Positions 42,545-49,785 of a stretch of 49,785 nt of DNA are shown in pieces (within the stretch, counting starts at the first letter, position 1; each line of letters opens with the position of its first letter). A program made the position numbers and the translations under genes. The notes below the pieces were generated by a model that was not told where the DNA came from, ran no database searches, and was given only the letters and a program-made list of their open reading frames with translations. The DNA is from Oscillospiraceae bacterium (GTDB lineage Bacteria > Bacillota > Clostridia > Oscillospirales > Oscillospiraceae), in NCBI GenBank assembly GCA_015067975.1, contig SVLK01000010.1:1-49785 (forward strand), written 5' to 3'.

Positions 42545-43846
42545 ATGATCTGCGACAACATCACGATCGGCCAGAATGGCCATCTGTATTTCGCCGGCCA
42601 GGATACTGTAGAGCTGGCCAAGCAGTACGGCACTCCTTTGTACCTGATGGACGAGGATAAGATCCGCGAGAGCTGCCGCGTTTATACCGAGGCTTTCAAA
42701 AAGCACTTTGGCGAGAATGCCCGCCCCCTGTACGCCTCCAAGGCCAACTGCTTCAAGCGTATCTATGAGATCATGCGCGAAGAGAACATGGGCATTGACG
42801 TGGTGTCCTCCGGCGAGATGTATACGGCCATTCAGGCCGGCTATGACCTGAGCCACGCCTATTTCCACAGCAACAACAAGACTGATGCCGACATCGCTTA
42901 CGGCATGGATAACAACATCGGCTATTTCGTGGCTGATAACGTGGAAGAGATCAAGGCCATCGAGGCTGAGGCCGGTCGCCGCGGCATCAAGCAGAAGGTG
43001 CTGCTGCGCCTGACGCCCGGTATCGACCCCCATACCTATGAAGCCATTGCCACCGGTAAGGTGGACTCCAAGTTCGGCTCCGCCATCGAGACCGGCCAGG
43101 CCGAGGAAATCACGGTGTTCACGCTGGCTCAGTCCCATGTGGAGCTGATGGGTTTCCACTGCCACGTTGGTTCTCAGGTGTTCGGCGAGGATATCTTCGA
43201 GCGCGCTGCTGTGGTCATGCTGGAATTCGTGGCCGATATGAAGGCCAAGCACGGTTTCATGGCTCCTCAGCTGGATCTGGGCGGCGGCTATGGCGTGCGT
43301 TACGTGGAAGACGATCCCTATCTGGACGTGGATACCAAGGTGGGTCAGGTGGCTGCTGCCATTAAGGAAGCTTGCGAGCGACTGAACATCGAGATGCCCG
43401 AGATCCATATGGAGCCCGGCCGCAGCATCGTGGCCGCTGCCGGTATGACCCTGTATACCTGCGGCACCGTGAAGAAGATCCCCGGCTACAAGAACTACGT
43501 GTCCATCGACGGCGGTATGCCCGATAACCCCCGCTTCGCCCTGTATGGCTCCAAGTACACCTGCCTGGTGGCCAACAAGATGAACGAAGAGTGCGATTTC
43601 GTGGCTTCCATCGTGGGCCGTTGCTGCGAGAGCGGCGACATCATTCAGGAAGGCGTCAGCGTTCCTTCCAGCGTGGGCCGCGGTGATACCGTTGCCGTCT
43701 GCACCACCGGCGCTTACAACTACTCCATGGCCTCCAACTATAACCGCCTGCCTCGCGCTCCCATTGTCATGCTGCGCGGCGGCAACGAGAGCTATGTGGC
43801 CGTGCGCCGTGAGTCCTTCGCCGATTTGTGCATCAACGATCTGTAA
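42545..43846 (+). CDS. lysA: Diaminopimelate decarboxylase
   Basis: A 433-residue fold type III PLP enzyme that converts meso-diaminopimelate to lysine and CO2. The PLP-binding Lys is in YASKANCF, the glycine loop is LDLGGGYG, the specificity/active-site stretch is HCHVGSQ, and CESGDII carries the catalytic Cys from the partner subunit. GAAGGAAA precedes the ATG. With dapF it completes LL-diaminopimelate to lysine. A strong hairpin follows its stop, so the next gene depends on read-through or a hidden promoter. Confidence 0.93.
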   Translation: MICDNITIGQNGHLYFAGQDTVELAKQYGTPLYLMDEDKIRESCRVYTEAFKKHFGENARPLYASKANCFKRIYEIMREENMGIDVVSSGEMYTAIQAGYDLSHAYFHSNNKTDADIAYGMDNNIGYFVADNVEEIKAIEAEAGRRGIKQKVLLRLTPGIDPHTYEAIATGKVDSKFGSAIETGQAEEITVFTLAQSHVELMGFHCHVGSQVFGEDIFERAAVVMLEFVADMKAKHGFMAPQLDLGGGYGVRYVEDDPYLDVDTKVGQVAAAIKEACERLNIEMPEIHMEPGRSIVAAAGMTLYTCGTVKKIPGYKNYVSIDGGMPDNPRFALYGSKYTCLVANKMNEECDFVASIVGRCCESGDIIQEGVSVPSSVGRGDTVAVCTTGAYNYSMASNYNRLPRAPIVMLRGGNESYVAVRRESFADLCINDL

Positions 43847-43852
43847 GAAATC

Positions 43853-43890
43853 AAAAAAAGCGAGAGATATGGAGATATCTCTCGCTTTTT
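43853..43890 (+). terminator. Terminator after lysA
   Basis: AAAAAGCGAGAGATAT (43855-43870), loop GGAG, complement at 43875-43890 with T5. Only 23 bases separate it from the next start codon. Confidence 0.88.
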
Positions 43891-43912
43891 CAAAAAGAAA
43901 GGAGCAATCCCT

Positions 43913-44938
43913 ATGCCTTTTGGTATTAACAAGCTGAACCTGGTGGCACCTACCGCCATTGAATATCTGCCCGCGCTGTCCCGCGAGCTGGGCATCGAAC
44001 TGTATATCAAGCGCGATGATTTGACCTCCTGGGGTGCCGGCGGCAACAAGCTGCGCAAGCTGGAGTATCTGGTAGCGGACGCGCTGGCGCAGGGAGCTAC
44101 CATGCTGCTGACGGTGGGCGGCGCCCAGACCAACCATGGCCGATTGACGGCAGCTGTGGCCGCTAAATACGGCCTGAAATGTGCCATCGCCGCTATCGAT
44201 GAGTATCCCGGCGAGGTGTCCGCCAACATCCTGCTGGATCGCATCATGGGCTGCGACCTGATCCTTAAGAGTGATGACGGCCGCGATGAAAACCTGCAGT
44301 TTGAAGAGTTGTGCGCCCAGCTGATCGCCGAGTACGAAGCCAAGGGTGAAAAGGTGTACTACATCCCTATGGGCGGCAGCAATGCGTTGGGCGCGCTGGG
44401 CTACTATGACTGCGCTGTGGAACTGACGGAGCAGGCCGAAGCAATGGGTATCTCCGATGCCCGCGTCATCGATGCGGTGGGCTCGATGGGCACTTATATG
44501 GGTCTGTACTGCGGCTTGAAGAACGAGGGTTCTCCTCTGCGCCTGACCGGCATCGCCATTTCTCCCTTTGGCGACTATAAGGAAAAGCGCATCGTGAATT
44601 ATTTCAACGAGATGAAGGAAACGTTCGGTATGGAAATCGACGCTGTGCGTGAGAATTTCGACATCGTCAAAGACTATACCCGCGGTGCTTACAACAATGC
44701 CTGCGCCGAAGTGCGTGAAGCCATTTGCCTGATGGCCCAGAAGGAAGCTATTTTGCTGGATCCCTGCTATACCGGCAAGGCGTTTGCCGGTCTTGTGGAA
44801 ATGGTGAAAGAAGGCCGTATCGCCCAGGGCGAAAAGGTGATCTTCCTCCACACCGGCGGCTTCCCGGGTCTCTATACCCGCCATCACCGCGAAGCGTTCG
44901 AAGAAGAATTGCTGGGCGGCGTTCGTATTATCAAATAA
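43913..44938 (+). CDS. dcyD: D-cysteine desulfhydrase / ACC deaminase family PLP enzyme
   Basis: A 341-residue tryptophan-synthase-beta-fold enzyme. The PLP Lys lies in GGNKLRKLEYL, the AQTNHGR segment holds the substrate Ser/Asn region, and FLHTGGFPGLY is the conserved C-terminal phosphate-binding part. Relatives convert D-cysteine to pyruvate, H2S and ammonia, or deaminate aminocyclopropane carboxylate or other D-amino acids. I favour D-cysteine desulfhydrase by general resemblance. It follows lysA but lies behind a terminator, so it is likely a less abundant distal gene of the sigma-54 operon. AAAGGAG precedes the ATG. Confidence 0.8.
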   Translation: MPFGINKLNLVAPTAIEYLPALSRELGIELYIKRDDLTSWGAGGNKLRKLEYLVADALAQGATMLLTVGGAQTNHGRLTAAVAAKYGLKCAIAAIDEYPGEVSANILLDRIMGCDLILKSDDGRDENLQFEELCAQLIAEYEAKGEKVYYIPMGGSNALGALGYYDCAVELTEQAEAMGISDARVIDAVGSMGTYMGLYCGLKNEGSPLRLTGIAISPFGDYKEKRIVNYFNEMKETFGMEIDAVRENFDIVKDYTRGAYNNACAEVREAICLMAQKEAILLDPCYTGKAFAGLVEMVKEGRIAQGEKVIFLHTGGFPGLYTRHHREAFEEELLGGVRIIK

Positions 44939-44959
44939 GAGATTCTCTCCTAAAACAAT

Positions 44960-44998
44960 AAGAAAGAGTGGCGCTTCACGGAAGCGTCACTCTTTCGC
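44960..44998. terminator. Bidirectional terminator between the dcyD-like gene and the aldo/keto reductase gene
   Basis: GAAAGAGTGGCGCTTC and GAAGCGTCACTCTTTC pair with one mismatch around ACG. Confidence 0.85.
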
Positions 44999-45008
44999 TA
45001 TGCAGAAG

Positions 45009-46187
45009 TTATTTACCGCGCTTCGCTGCTTCTTCCCGCTCGCGGCATACGGCTTCCCAACTGGGCAGCGTTTCCAGAATGCGGGCCATATCGGAGAGCG
45101 CCGCGGGGATGTCGATGTTTTGTGGGCAAATGGCGGCACAGGCACCGCAGCCGATGCAGGCGGCCGGCCGCTTCTCCGGCGGCAGCGCTTCCACGCGCAT
45201 GCCCAGCAGGAACGAGGGCGTCACCTTCAGGTCGTTGTAAAATGCCAGCAATGTGGGGATGTCCAGCCCCTGGGGACAGCCGTCGCAGCAGTAGCGGCAG
45301 GCGGTACAGGGCACGGAATTGGACAGCTGCGCGGCGATGGTGCGCAGTGCTTCCTGTTCGGTTTCGCTGAGCGGGCGGGGCGCTTCGAAAGTCTTTACAT
45401 TGTCCACCATCTGCGCCATATTGGACATGCCGCTGAGCACCATGGTCACGCCTTCAATGCCTTGCAGCCAGCGGAAGCACCAGGCGGGGACAGACTCGTC
45501 ACTGCGCAGTGCAGTGAGTGTGGATCGCATTTCATCGTTTAAATTGGCCAGCTTACCGCCGCGGACAGGCTCCATCACCCAGATGGGAATGTTCCACTTG
45601 TTCAGCAAAGCGCACTTGGCGCGGGCGTCCTGCAGCGTCCAGTCCAGATAGTTTAGCTGGATCTGGCAGAACTCCATGTGCTCACCGCAGTAGTTGAGGA
45701 ACTTTTCCAGCACGGGAACGCTGCCATGGGTGGAAAAACCCAGATGCTTGATGCGGCCCAAGCGCTTTTGCTCCAGAAAATAGTCCAAAATGCCCCACTG
45801 GGGATCCATGTACGTGTCGATGGAACGCTCATATACGTTGTGCAGCAAATAGAAGTCGAAATACTCCACGCCGCACTTTTCCAGCTGCTCTTCAAAGATG
45901 GCAGCGGGGTCGTAGCTGCTGGCGATCTGGTGGCCGGGATACTTGGTGGCCAGATAGAAACTCTCGCGGGGATATTGGCTCAGCACGCGGCCGATGACCC
46001 GCTCGGAGTTGCCCTGATGGTAGGGATAGGCGGTGTCAAAATAGTTGATGCCATGTTCCATGGCGTAGGCGGTCATCTGTTCCACCTGCGCCTCATCGAT
46101 GGTGACGCCATCGGCAAGCAGAGGCAATCGCATGGTGCCAAACCCCAGCATGGACAGTTTAAGATCCTGAAACTGTTTGTAGATCAT
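45009..46187 (-). CDS. Aldo/keto reductase with C-terminal [4Fe-4S] ferredoxin-like domain
   Basis: A 392-residue protein. Residues 1-285 are an aldo/keto reductase barrel with the tetrad Asp and Tyr in FDTAYPYH, Lys in ATKYPG and His in YLLHN. From about 290 it has two cysteine clusters, CTACRYCCDGCP and CIGCGACAAICP, which should hold iron-sulphur clusters. Such fusions are common in anaerobes and their substrates are unknown. It follows the ATC-hydrolase-family gene by 18 bases and has an AAGGAGG site. Confidence 0.92.
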   Translation of the reverse strand: MIYKQFQDLKLSMLGFGTMRLPLLADGVTIDEAQVEQMTAYAMEHGINYFDTAYPYHQGNSERVIGRVLSQYPRESFYLATKYPGHQIASSYDPAAIFEEQLEKCGVEYFDFYLLHNVYERSIDTYMDPQWGILDYFLEQKRLGRIKHLGFSTHGSVPVLEKFLNYCGEHMEFCQIQLNYLDWTLQDARAKCALLNKWNIPIWVMEPVRGGKLANLNDEMRSTLTALRSDESVPAWCFRWLQGIEGVTMVLSGMSNMAQMVDNVKTFEAPRPLSETEQEALRTIAAQLSNSVPCTACRYCCDGCPQGLDIPTLLAFYNDLKVTPSFLLGMRVEALPPEKRPAACIGCGACAAICPQNIDIPAALSDMARILETLPSWEAVCREREEAAKRGK

Positions 46188-46205
46188 AGCGGATTCCTCC
46201 TTGCT

Positions 46206-46712
46206 TTATTTCTTCTCTCGTCGCACAAAACGGATCTGGCACACATCGTCACCGCGGGCGATGGTGGCGGGCAGATCCAGTTCGCACCCGAAACTCTCGG
46301 CGATGCCGCGGTCACCGCACATGGCATGGTCGCACATCAGCTGGATTTCCTCATCGCTGCAGCCTTGCTTCTGCCAAGCCTTCACCAGCGGGCAGTAATG
46401 GAAATCGATGTCCAGATTGTCATCGGTGCAGCGCTTAATGTCCATTTCGAACACCCACTGGGCGGCCTTGCTGAACAGGGTTTTCTTCAAGCCTTTCAAA
46501 GAGTCCCCGCCGCCGGCCTTTTGACGCAGATTGGCGCCTTGATATAAGCCGCAGCGCTTGATAGCGGCCGGTGCATACTCCTGCGGCGCCAGACCTTTTT
46601 TAGAGGCCTCGTCGCACAACAGATACATCCACAGCGCACGGTGTTCCAACTGTTCACGAATCGCTACGATCAGCGGATTACGGATTTTCGGCTCATTTTT
46701 AATGTTGCTCAT
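46206..46712 (-). CDS. L-2-amino-thiazoline-4-carboxylic acid hydrolase family protein
   Basis: A 168-residue cytoplasmic protein resembling the ATC hydrolase family, whose founding member opens a thiazoline ring to carbamoyl-cysteine. Conserved features visible are the His/Cys pattern DFHYCPLVKAW, MCDHAMCGDRGIAESFGC and the closing DDVCQIRFV. Many gut Firmicutes carry paralogues of unknown substrate. The ATG at 46712 has GGAGGG six bases upstream. Promoter on the minus strand: TTGGTT (46770-46775), 17 bases, TATAAT (46747-46752). Cotranscribed with the reductase. Confidence 0.8.
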   Translation of the reverse strand: MSNIKNEPKIRNPLIVAIREQLEHRALWMYLLCDEASKKGLAPQEYAPAAIKRCGLYQGANLRQKAGGGDSLKGLKKTLFSKAAQWVFEMDIKRCTDDNLDIDFHYCPLVKAWQKQGCSDEEIQLMCDHAMCGDRGIAESFGCELDLPATIARGDDVCQIRFVRREKK

Positions 46713-46746
46713 GACAAGCCCTCCCTGTATCGGTCGATATAGAACA

Positions 46747-46847
46747 ATTATATCACGTTTTTTAGAAGAAACCAAGAACTATGACGAACAAATGAAAGCA
46801 TTTTCGGCAGTTCGCGAATTGCCTTTTGTGCTGTGCTGTGTTACACT
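46747..46847. promoter_or_regulatory. Divergent promoters of the ATC-hydrolase and esterase operons
   Basis: Leftward: TTGGTT-N17-TATAAT (46775 to 46747). Rightward: TTGCCT (46819-46824), a 17-base spacer, TACACT (46842-46847). Confidence 0.65.
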
Positions 46848-46878
46848 ATTTACATACCATGAGCGAAAGAGAGTCATT

Positions 46879-47655
46879 ATGATCGTAAGTTGGGAAATTA
46901 CTATTCCGCCCCTGACCGGCGATGAACCCCGCCGGGCCTATGCGTGTTTGCCGGAGGGGTGGGAAGAAGATGATACGCGCCGCTATCCGGTGCTGTATAT
47001 GTTTGACGGACACAACGTCTTTTTTGACGAGGATGCCACCTATGGCCGCAGCTGGCGCATGGCGGAGTATATGGAGCAAACGCAGACGCCGCTGATCGTG
47101 GTGGGTATCGAGTGCAACCACAGCCCCGATGGCGGACGACTGTCGGAGTATTCTCCCTTCACGGTGTCGGAACCGGCGCTGAACGGCGGCCGTATTATTG
47201 GCCGCGGCCGCACTACTATGGAGTGGCTGGTAAACGAGTTCAAGCCCCTGATCGATGAAGTCCTGCCGACATTGCCGGATCGGGAGCATACCTTTATTGC
47301 CGGCAGTTCCATGGGCGGGCTGATGAGCCTGTACGCCGTGACGGAATATAACCACGTGTTCTCCCGCGCCGCTGCACTGAGCCCCTCCATCTGGTTTGCT
47401 ACCGAGCGGCTGGACCGGCTGCTGCGCACAGTACCGCTGGATCCCGACACGGTGATCTATATGGACTACGGCTCCAACGAGATGAAATTCCATCCCAACA
47501 TGAAAAAGCAGTTTTCCCGTGTGACTGCCCGGCTGCTGGAGCGGGACGTTCACCTGACGGCGCGCATCGTGCCCCACGGTGACCACTGTGAGGCCTGCTG
47601 GGAACAGCAGATCCCCTTTATGATGGAGACATTCTTTTACGATTTGGAAGAGTGA
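46879..47655 (+). CDS. Alpha/beta hydrolase, esterase family (Fes/esterase D-like)
   Basis: A 258-residue soluble hydrolase. The nucleophile Ser sits in IAGSSMGGLMSLYA (GxSxG), the oxyanion region in YPVLYMFDGHNVFF, and the catalytic His is probably in VPHGDHCEACWE. There is no signal peptide, so it acts in the cytoplasm. The ATG at 46879 is chosen because the longer frame runs through the divergent promoters and the neighbouring gene. Its stop overlaps the next frame (GTGA), and it forms an operon with a second esterase and an ATP-grasp enzyme. Confidence 0.88.
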   Translation: MIVSWEITIPPLTGDEPRRAYACLPEGWEEDDTRRYPVLYMFDGHNVFFDEDATYGRSWRMAEYMEQTQTPLIVVGIECNHSPDGGRLSEYSPFTVSEPALNGGRIIGRGRTTMEWLVNEFKPLIDEVLPTLPDREHTFIAGSSMGGLMSLYAVTEYNHVFSRAAALSPSIWFATERLDRLLRTVPLDPDTVIYMDYGSNEMKFHPNMKKQFSRVTARLLERDVHLTARIVPHGDHCEACWEQQIPFMMETFFYDLEE

Positions 47656-47666
47656 GGAAAAAAGCA

Positions 47667-48398
47667 TTGGAAAAACGATATTTCAGAGAATATAGCGCAG
47701 TGCTGGGCAGGGATATGGAGTGCAAGGTCTATGGACATGCCGGCAGACCGTTCCTGTTCGTTCCCTGTCAGGACGGCAGATTTTTCGACTTTGAAGACTT
47801 CCACATGGCGGAAGTGTTCGCTCCGTGGATCGATAACGGTGAGGTGATGGTCATCGCCATCGACACGCTGGATCAGGAGACTTGGTCCGGCCACGGTGAT
47901 GCCTATTGGCGTGTCCGCCGCCACGAGCAGTGGATGCACTATATCGTCGACGAGATGGTGCCTTTCATCCGCGGCATTTCCGGCCGCAATGATATTGTGG
48001 CTTTCGGCTGCAGTTTGGGTGCTACCCATGCGGTGAACCTGTATTTCCGCTTCCCCGATCACTTCACCGGTCTGCTGGCCCTCAGCGGCATCTACAATGC
48101 TGACTATGGCTTTGGCGGCTACCATGACGAAGTGGTGTATCAGAATTCCCCCGTCCACTATCTGGCGGGGCTCAGCGACGGCCACCCCTATATTGAAAAG
48201 TACAACCGGGGCCAGAGCATTATCTGCGTGGGCCAGGGCGACTGGGAACTGCCGGAAACCACGCGCCAGCTGGCAGACATTTTCCGCGCCAAGGGCATCA
48301 ATACCTGGGTGGATTTCTGGGGTTATGACGTGGCCCACGATTGGCCCTGGTGGTATAAACAGGTAGCGTATTTCCTGCCCAAACTGTTGGAAGACTGA
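47667..48398 (+). CDS. Second alpha/beta hydrolase, esterase family
   Basis: A 243-residue soluble protein starting (L/M)EKRYFREYSAVLGRDMECKV. The nucleophile elbow is FGCSLGATHAV (GxSxG), and acid and His candidates follow in GQGDWE and DVAHDWPWW. I prefer a TTG start at 47667 with GAGGA eight bases before it; relatives I know begin at this residue. A GTG at 47652 overlapping the previous stop is the alternative. Substrate unknown; the two esterases are different enough not to be simple duplicates. Confidence 0.85.
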   Translation: MEKRYFREYSAVLGRDMECKVYGHAGRPFLFVPCQDGRFFDFEDFHMAEVFAPWIDNGEVMVIAIDTLDQETWSGHGDAYWRVRRHEQWMHYIVDEMVPFIRGISGRNDIVAFGCSLGATHAVNLYFRFPDHFTGLLALSGIYNADYGFGGYHDEVVYQNSPVHYLAGLSDGHPYIEKYNRGQSIICVGQGDWELPETTRQLADIFRAKGINTWVDFWGYDVAHDWPWWYKQVAYFLPKLLED

Positions 48399-48436
48399 AA
48401 CAACAAACAATTTTACATAAAAAGGAGACAATACCC

Positions 48437-49633
48437 ATGAAAAACGTGGTTTTTATTTCCCCTAACTTCCCCACCAACTACTGGCAGTTCTGCCGTGAGC
48501 TGCGCAATAACGGCATGAACGTGCTGGGCATCGGCGATCAGCCCTACGATGAGCTGAATCCCGATCTGAAGGCCAGCCTGAACGAATACTACAAGGTCGG
48601 CAGTCTGGAAAACTATGACGAAGTCTATCGCGCTGTGGCGTTCTTCATCTTCAAGTACGGCCCTATCGACTGGCTGGAGTCCAACAATGAGTACTGGCTG
48701 GAAAAGGACGCCGCGCTGCGTACCGCGTTTCATATCACCAGCGGTTTCCAGACCGAGGATATGCCCCGCATCAAGTATAAGTCCAAGATGAAGAAGTATT
48801 ACCAGAAGGTGGGCATCCCCACCGCCCGCTACCATCTGGTCACCGACGATATCAAGAAGTGCCGTGCTTTCCTGAAGAAGGTTGGTTATCCCGTGGTGGT
48901 CAAGCCTGATAACGGTGTGGGCGCTGCCGCTACCTATAAGCTGAAGAGTGACGAGGATCTGGTGAACTTCATGGCCACCCGTCCCGCCGGCGTACCCTAT
49001 ATCATGGAGGAGTTCGTCAACGCTGAGGTCAACTCCTACGACGCTATCATCGACTCCAACGGCGAACCCATCTTTGAAACCGGCAATGTGACCCCTGACT
49101 CCGTGATGGATATTGTCAACAACAACGATAACTCCATCTACTATATCGTCAAGGATCTGGCCGACGATGTCCGCGAAGCCGGCCGCGCAACGGTGAAGAG
49201 CTTTGGCGTCAAGAGCCGCTTCGTCCACTTCGAGTTCTTCCGCCTGAAGGAAGACCATGAGGGTTTGGGCAAGAAGGGTCAGGTCATGGCGCTGGAAGTG
49301 AATATGCGTCCTTGCGGCGGCTTCACTCCCGACATGATCAACTATGCCTACAGCACCAACGTTTATAAGATCTGGGCTGACATGATTGCCTATGACTCCA
49401 GCCAGATGAGCGTGGGCGAGCATCAGTTCTGCGCCTTCGCCGGCCGCCGTGACGGCAAGGAATTTAAGCTGGACCACGAGACTCTCATGGCCAAGTATAG
49501 TGCCCATATGCGTATGGCAGACCGTATGCCCGATGCCCTCAGCGGTGCCATGGGCAACCAGATGTATGTGGCTACTTTCCCCACTCGTGAGGAGATGGAC
49601 GCCTTCTACGCCGACGCCCTTGCTTGCAACTAA
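48437..49633 (+). CDS. ATP-grasp enzyme (carboxylate-amine/thiol ligase type)
   Basis: A 398-residue cytoplasmic ligase-fold protein. A pre-ATP-grasp Rossmann-like part (1-110, VVFISPNFPTNYWQF) leads into the ATP-grasp domain: VVVKPDNGVGAAAT (glycine loop), IMEEFV (adenine-binding hinge), and MALEVNMRPCGGF with metal-binding Glu and Asn. Such enzymes join a carboxylate to an amine or thiol through an acyl phosphate. Context of two esterases suggests a small biosynthetic or modifying pathway. AAAAGGAG lies nine bases before the ATG, and codon use is strongly biased, so it is probably abundant. Confidence 0.9.
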   Translation: MKNVVFISPNFPTNYWQFCRELRNNGMNVLGIGDQPYDELNPDLKASLNEYYKVGSLENYDEVYRAVAFFIFKYGPIDWLESNNEYWLEKDAALRTAFHITSGFQTEDMPRIKYKSKMKKYYQKVGIPTARYHLVTDDIKKCRAFLKKVGYPVVVKPDNGVGAAATYKLKSDEDLVNFMATRPAGVPYIMEEFVNAEVNSYDAIIDSNGEPIFETGNVTPDSVMDIVNNNDNSIYYIVKDLADDVREAGRATVKSFGVKSRFVHFEFFRLKEDHEGLGKKGQVMALEVNMRPCGGFTPDMINYAYSTNVYKIWADMIAYDSSQMSVGEHQFCAFAGRRDGKEFKLDHETLMAKYSAHMRMADRMPDALSGAMGNQMYVATFPTREEMDAFYADALACN

Positions 49634-49707
49634 GCAAAGAGAAAAATCCCCGACCGACCTGAACTGCAACCCGTCAAGCGGACAATGAAAAAATATAAAG
49701 TTTTTCG

Positions 49708-49739
49708 CGACTGGCAACATCTGTTGCCAGTCGTTTTTT
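49708..49739 (+). terminator. Terminator of the esterase/ATP-grasp operon
   Basis: CGACTGGCAACA and TGTTGCCAGTCG around TC, then T6. Nothing recognisable follows to the window end. Confidence 0.92.
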
Positions 49740-49785
49740 ATGCAGCGAGAAATAGATTGTGCTTTTCGAAGGGCGTAAGAGCACC

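Noticed and set aside
42542-44887. A 781-codon minus-strand ORF
   Set aside because: It is opposite lysA and the dcyD-like gene and crosses two separate real genes and a terminator.

Overview
The window looks like chromosomal DNA of a low-to-mid GC Gram-positive anaerobe of the class Clostridia, most likely a gut Oscillospiraceae/Ruminococcaceae-type organism. The signs are strong AGGAGG-type ribosome binding sites, sigma-A promoters, many compact bidirectional terminators, a cohesin/dockerin pair, a sigma-54 enhancer-binding regulator, a long-form hibernation factor, an RND pump without outer-membrane parts, and DUF4340, DUF3783 and DUF4015 proteins. The family assignment is inference; no rRNA, tRNA or ribosomal protein gene is present to place it. 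I see no CRISPR array and no prophage. The only mobile DNA is the edge of a probable insertion sequence at the left end.

Layout. 1-300: start of a probable transposase gene running off the left edge, an inverted repeat, and an AT-rich pentamer repeat. 334-2840 (minus): a radical SAM enzyme translationally coupled to a secreted, membrane-anchored protein ending in a Gly-rich, alternating Cys-Ala tail. 3247-3783: hpf. 3849-11715: a divergent sugar-acid locus. uxaC, a PfkB kinase, gnd and a LarA-type nickel epimerase run left; a fructuronate-reductase-like gene and a GntR/FCD regulator run right. 11757-20053: an RND exporter, a GntR/UTRA regulator, gap, an orphan soluble histidine-kinase-like protein and mnmA. 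20086-24464 (minus): a lipoprotein, a two-component system, an inositol-phosphatase-family enzyme, a membrane protein and a possible micro-ORF. 24629-29158: DUF3783, an ECF sigma/anti-sigma pair, a ROK glucokinase, a LysE-type exporter and truA. 29197-33388 (minus): a dockerin-bearing lysozyme-like secreted protein followed by a membrane-anchored cohesin protein. 33599-35287: a DUF4015 glycosidase-like protein. 35334-37895 (minus): an SsuA/NMT1-type ABC importer. 38048-44938: a sigma-54 activator, then a perfect -24/-12 promoter ahead of dapF, a DAACS symporter, lysA and a D-cysteine desulfhydrase-like gene. 45009-46712 (minus): an aldo/keto reductase with a ferredoxin-like tail and an ATC-hydrolase-family protein. 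46879-49633: two esterases and an ATP-grasp enzyme.

How the genes work together. The most striking inference is in the 3849-11715 locus. Read together, the enzymes spell out glucuronate -> fructuronate (UxaC) -> mannonate (UxuB-like) -> gluconate (LarA-like 2-epimerase) -> 6-phosphogluconate (PfkB kinase) -> ribulose 5-phosphate (Gnd). This would bypass mannonate dehydratase and the KDG/KDPG route. Other candidate systems are the radical SAM/Cys-Ala tail pair, the private cohesin-dockerin couple that may tether a wall hydrolase to the membrane, the sigma-54-controlled diaminopimelate/D-cysteine gene set, and the two-esterase/ATP-grasp operon.
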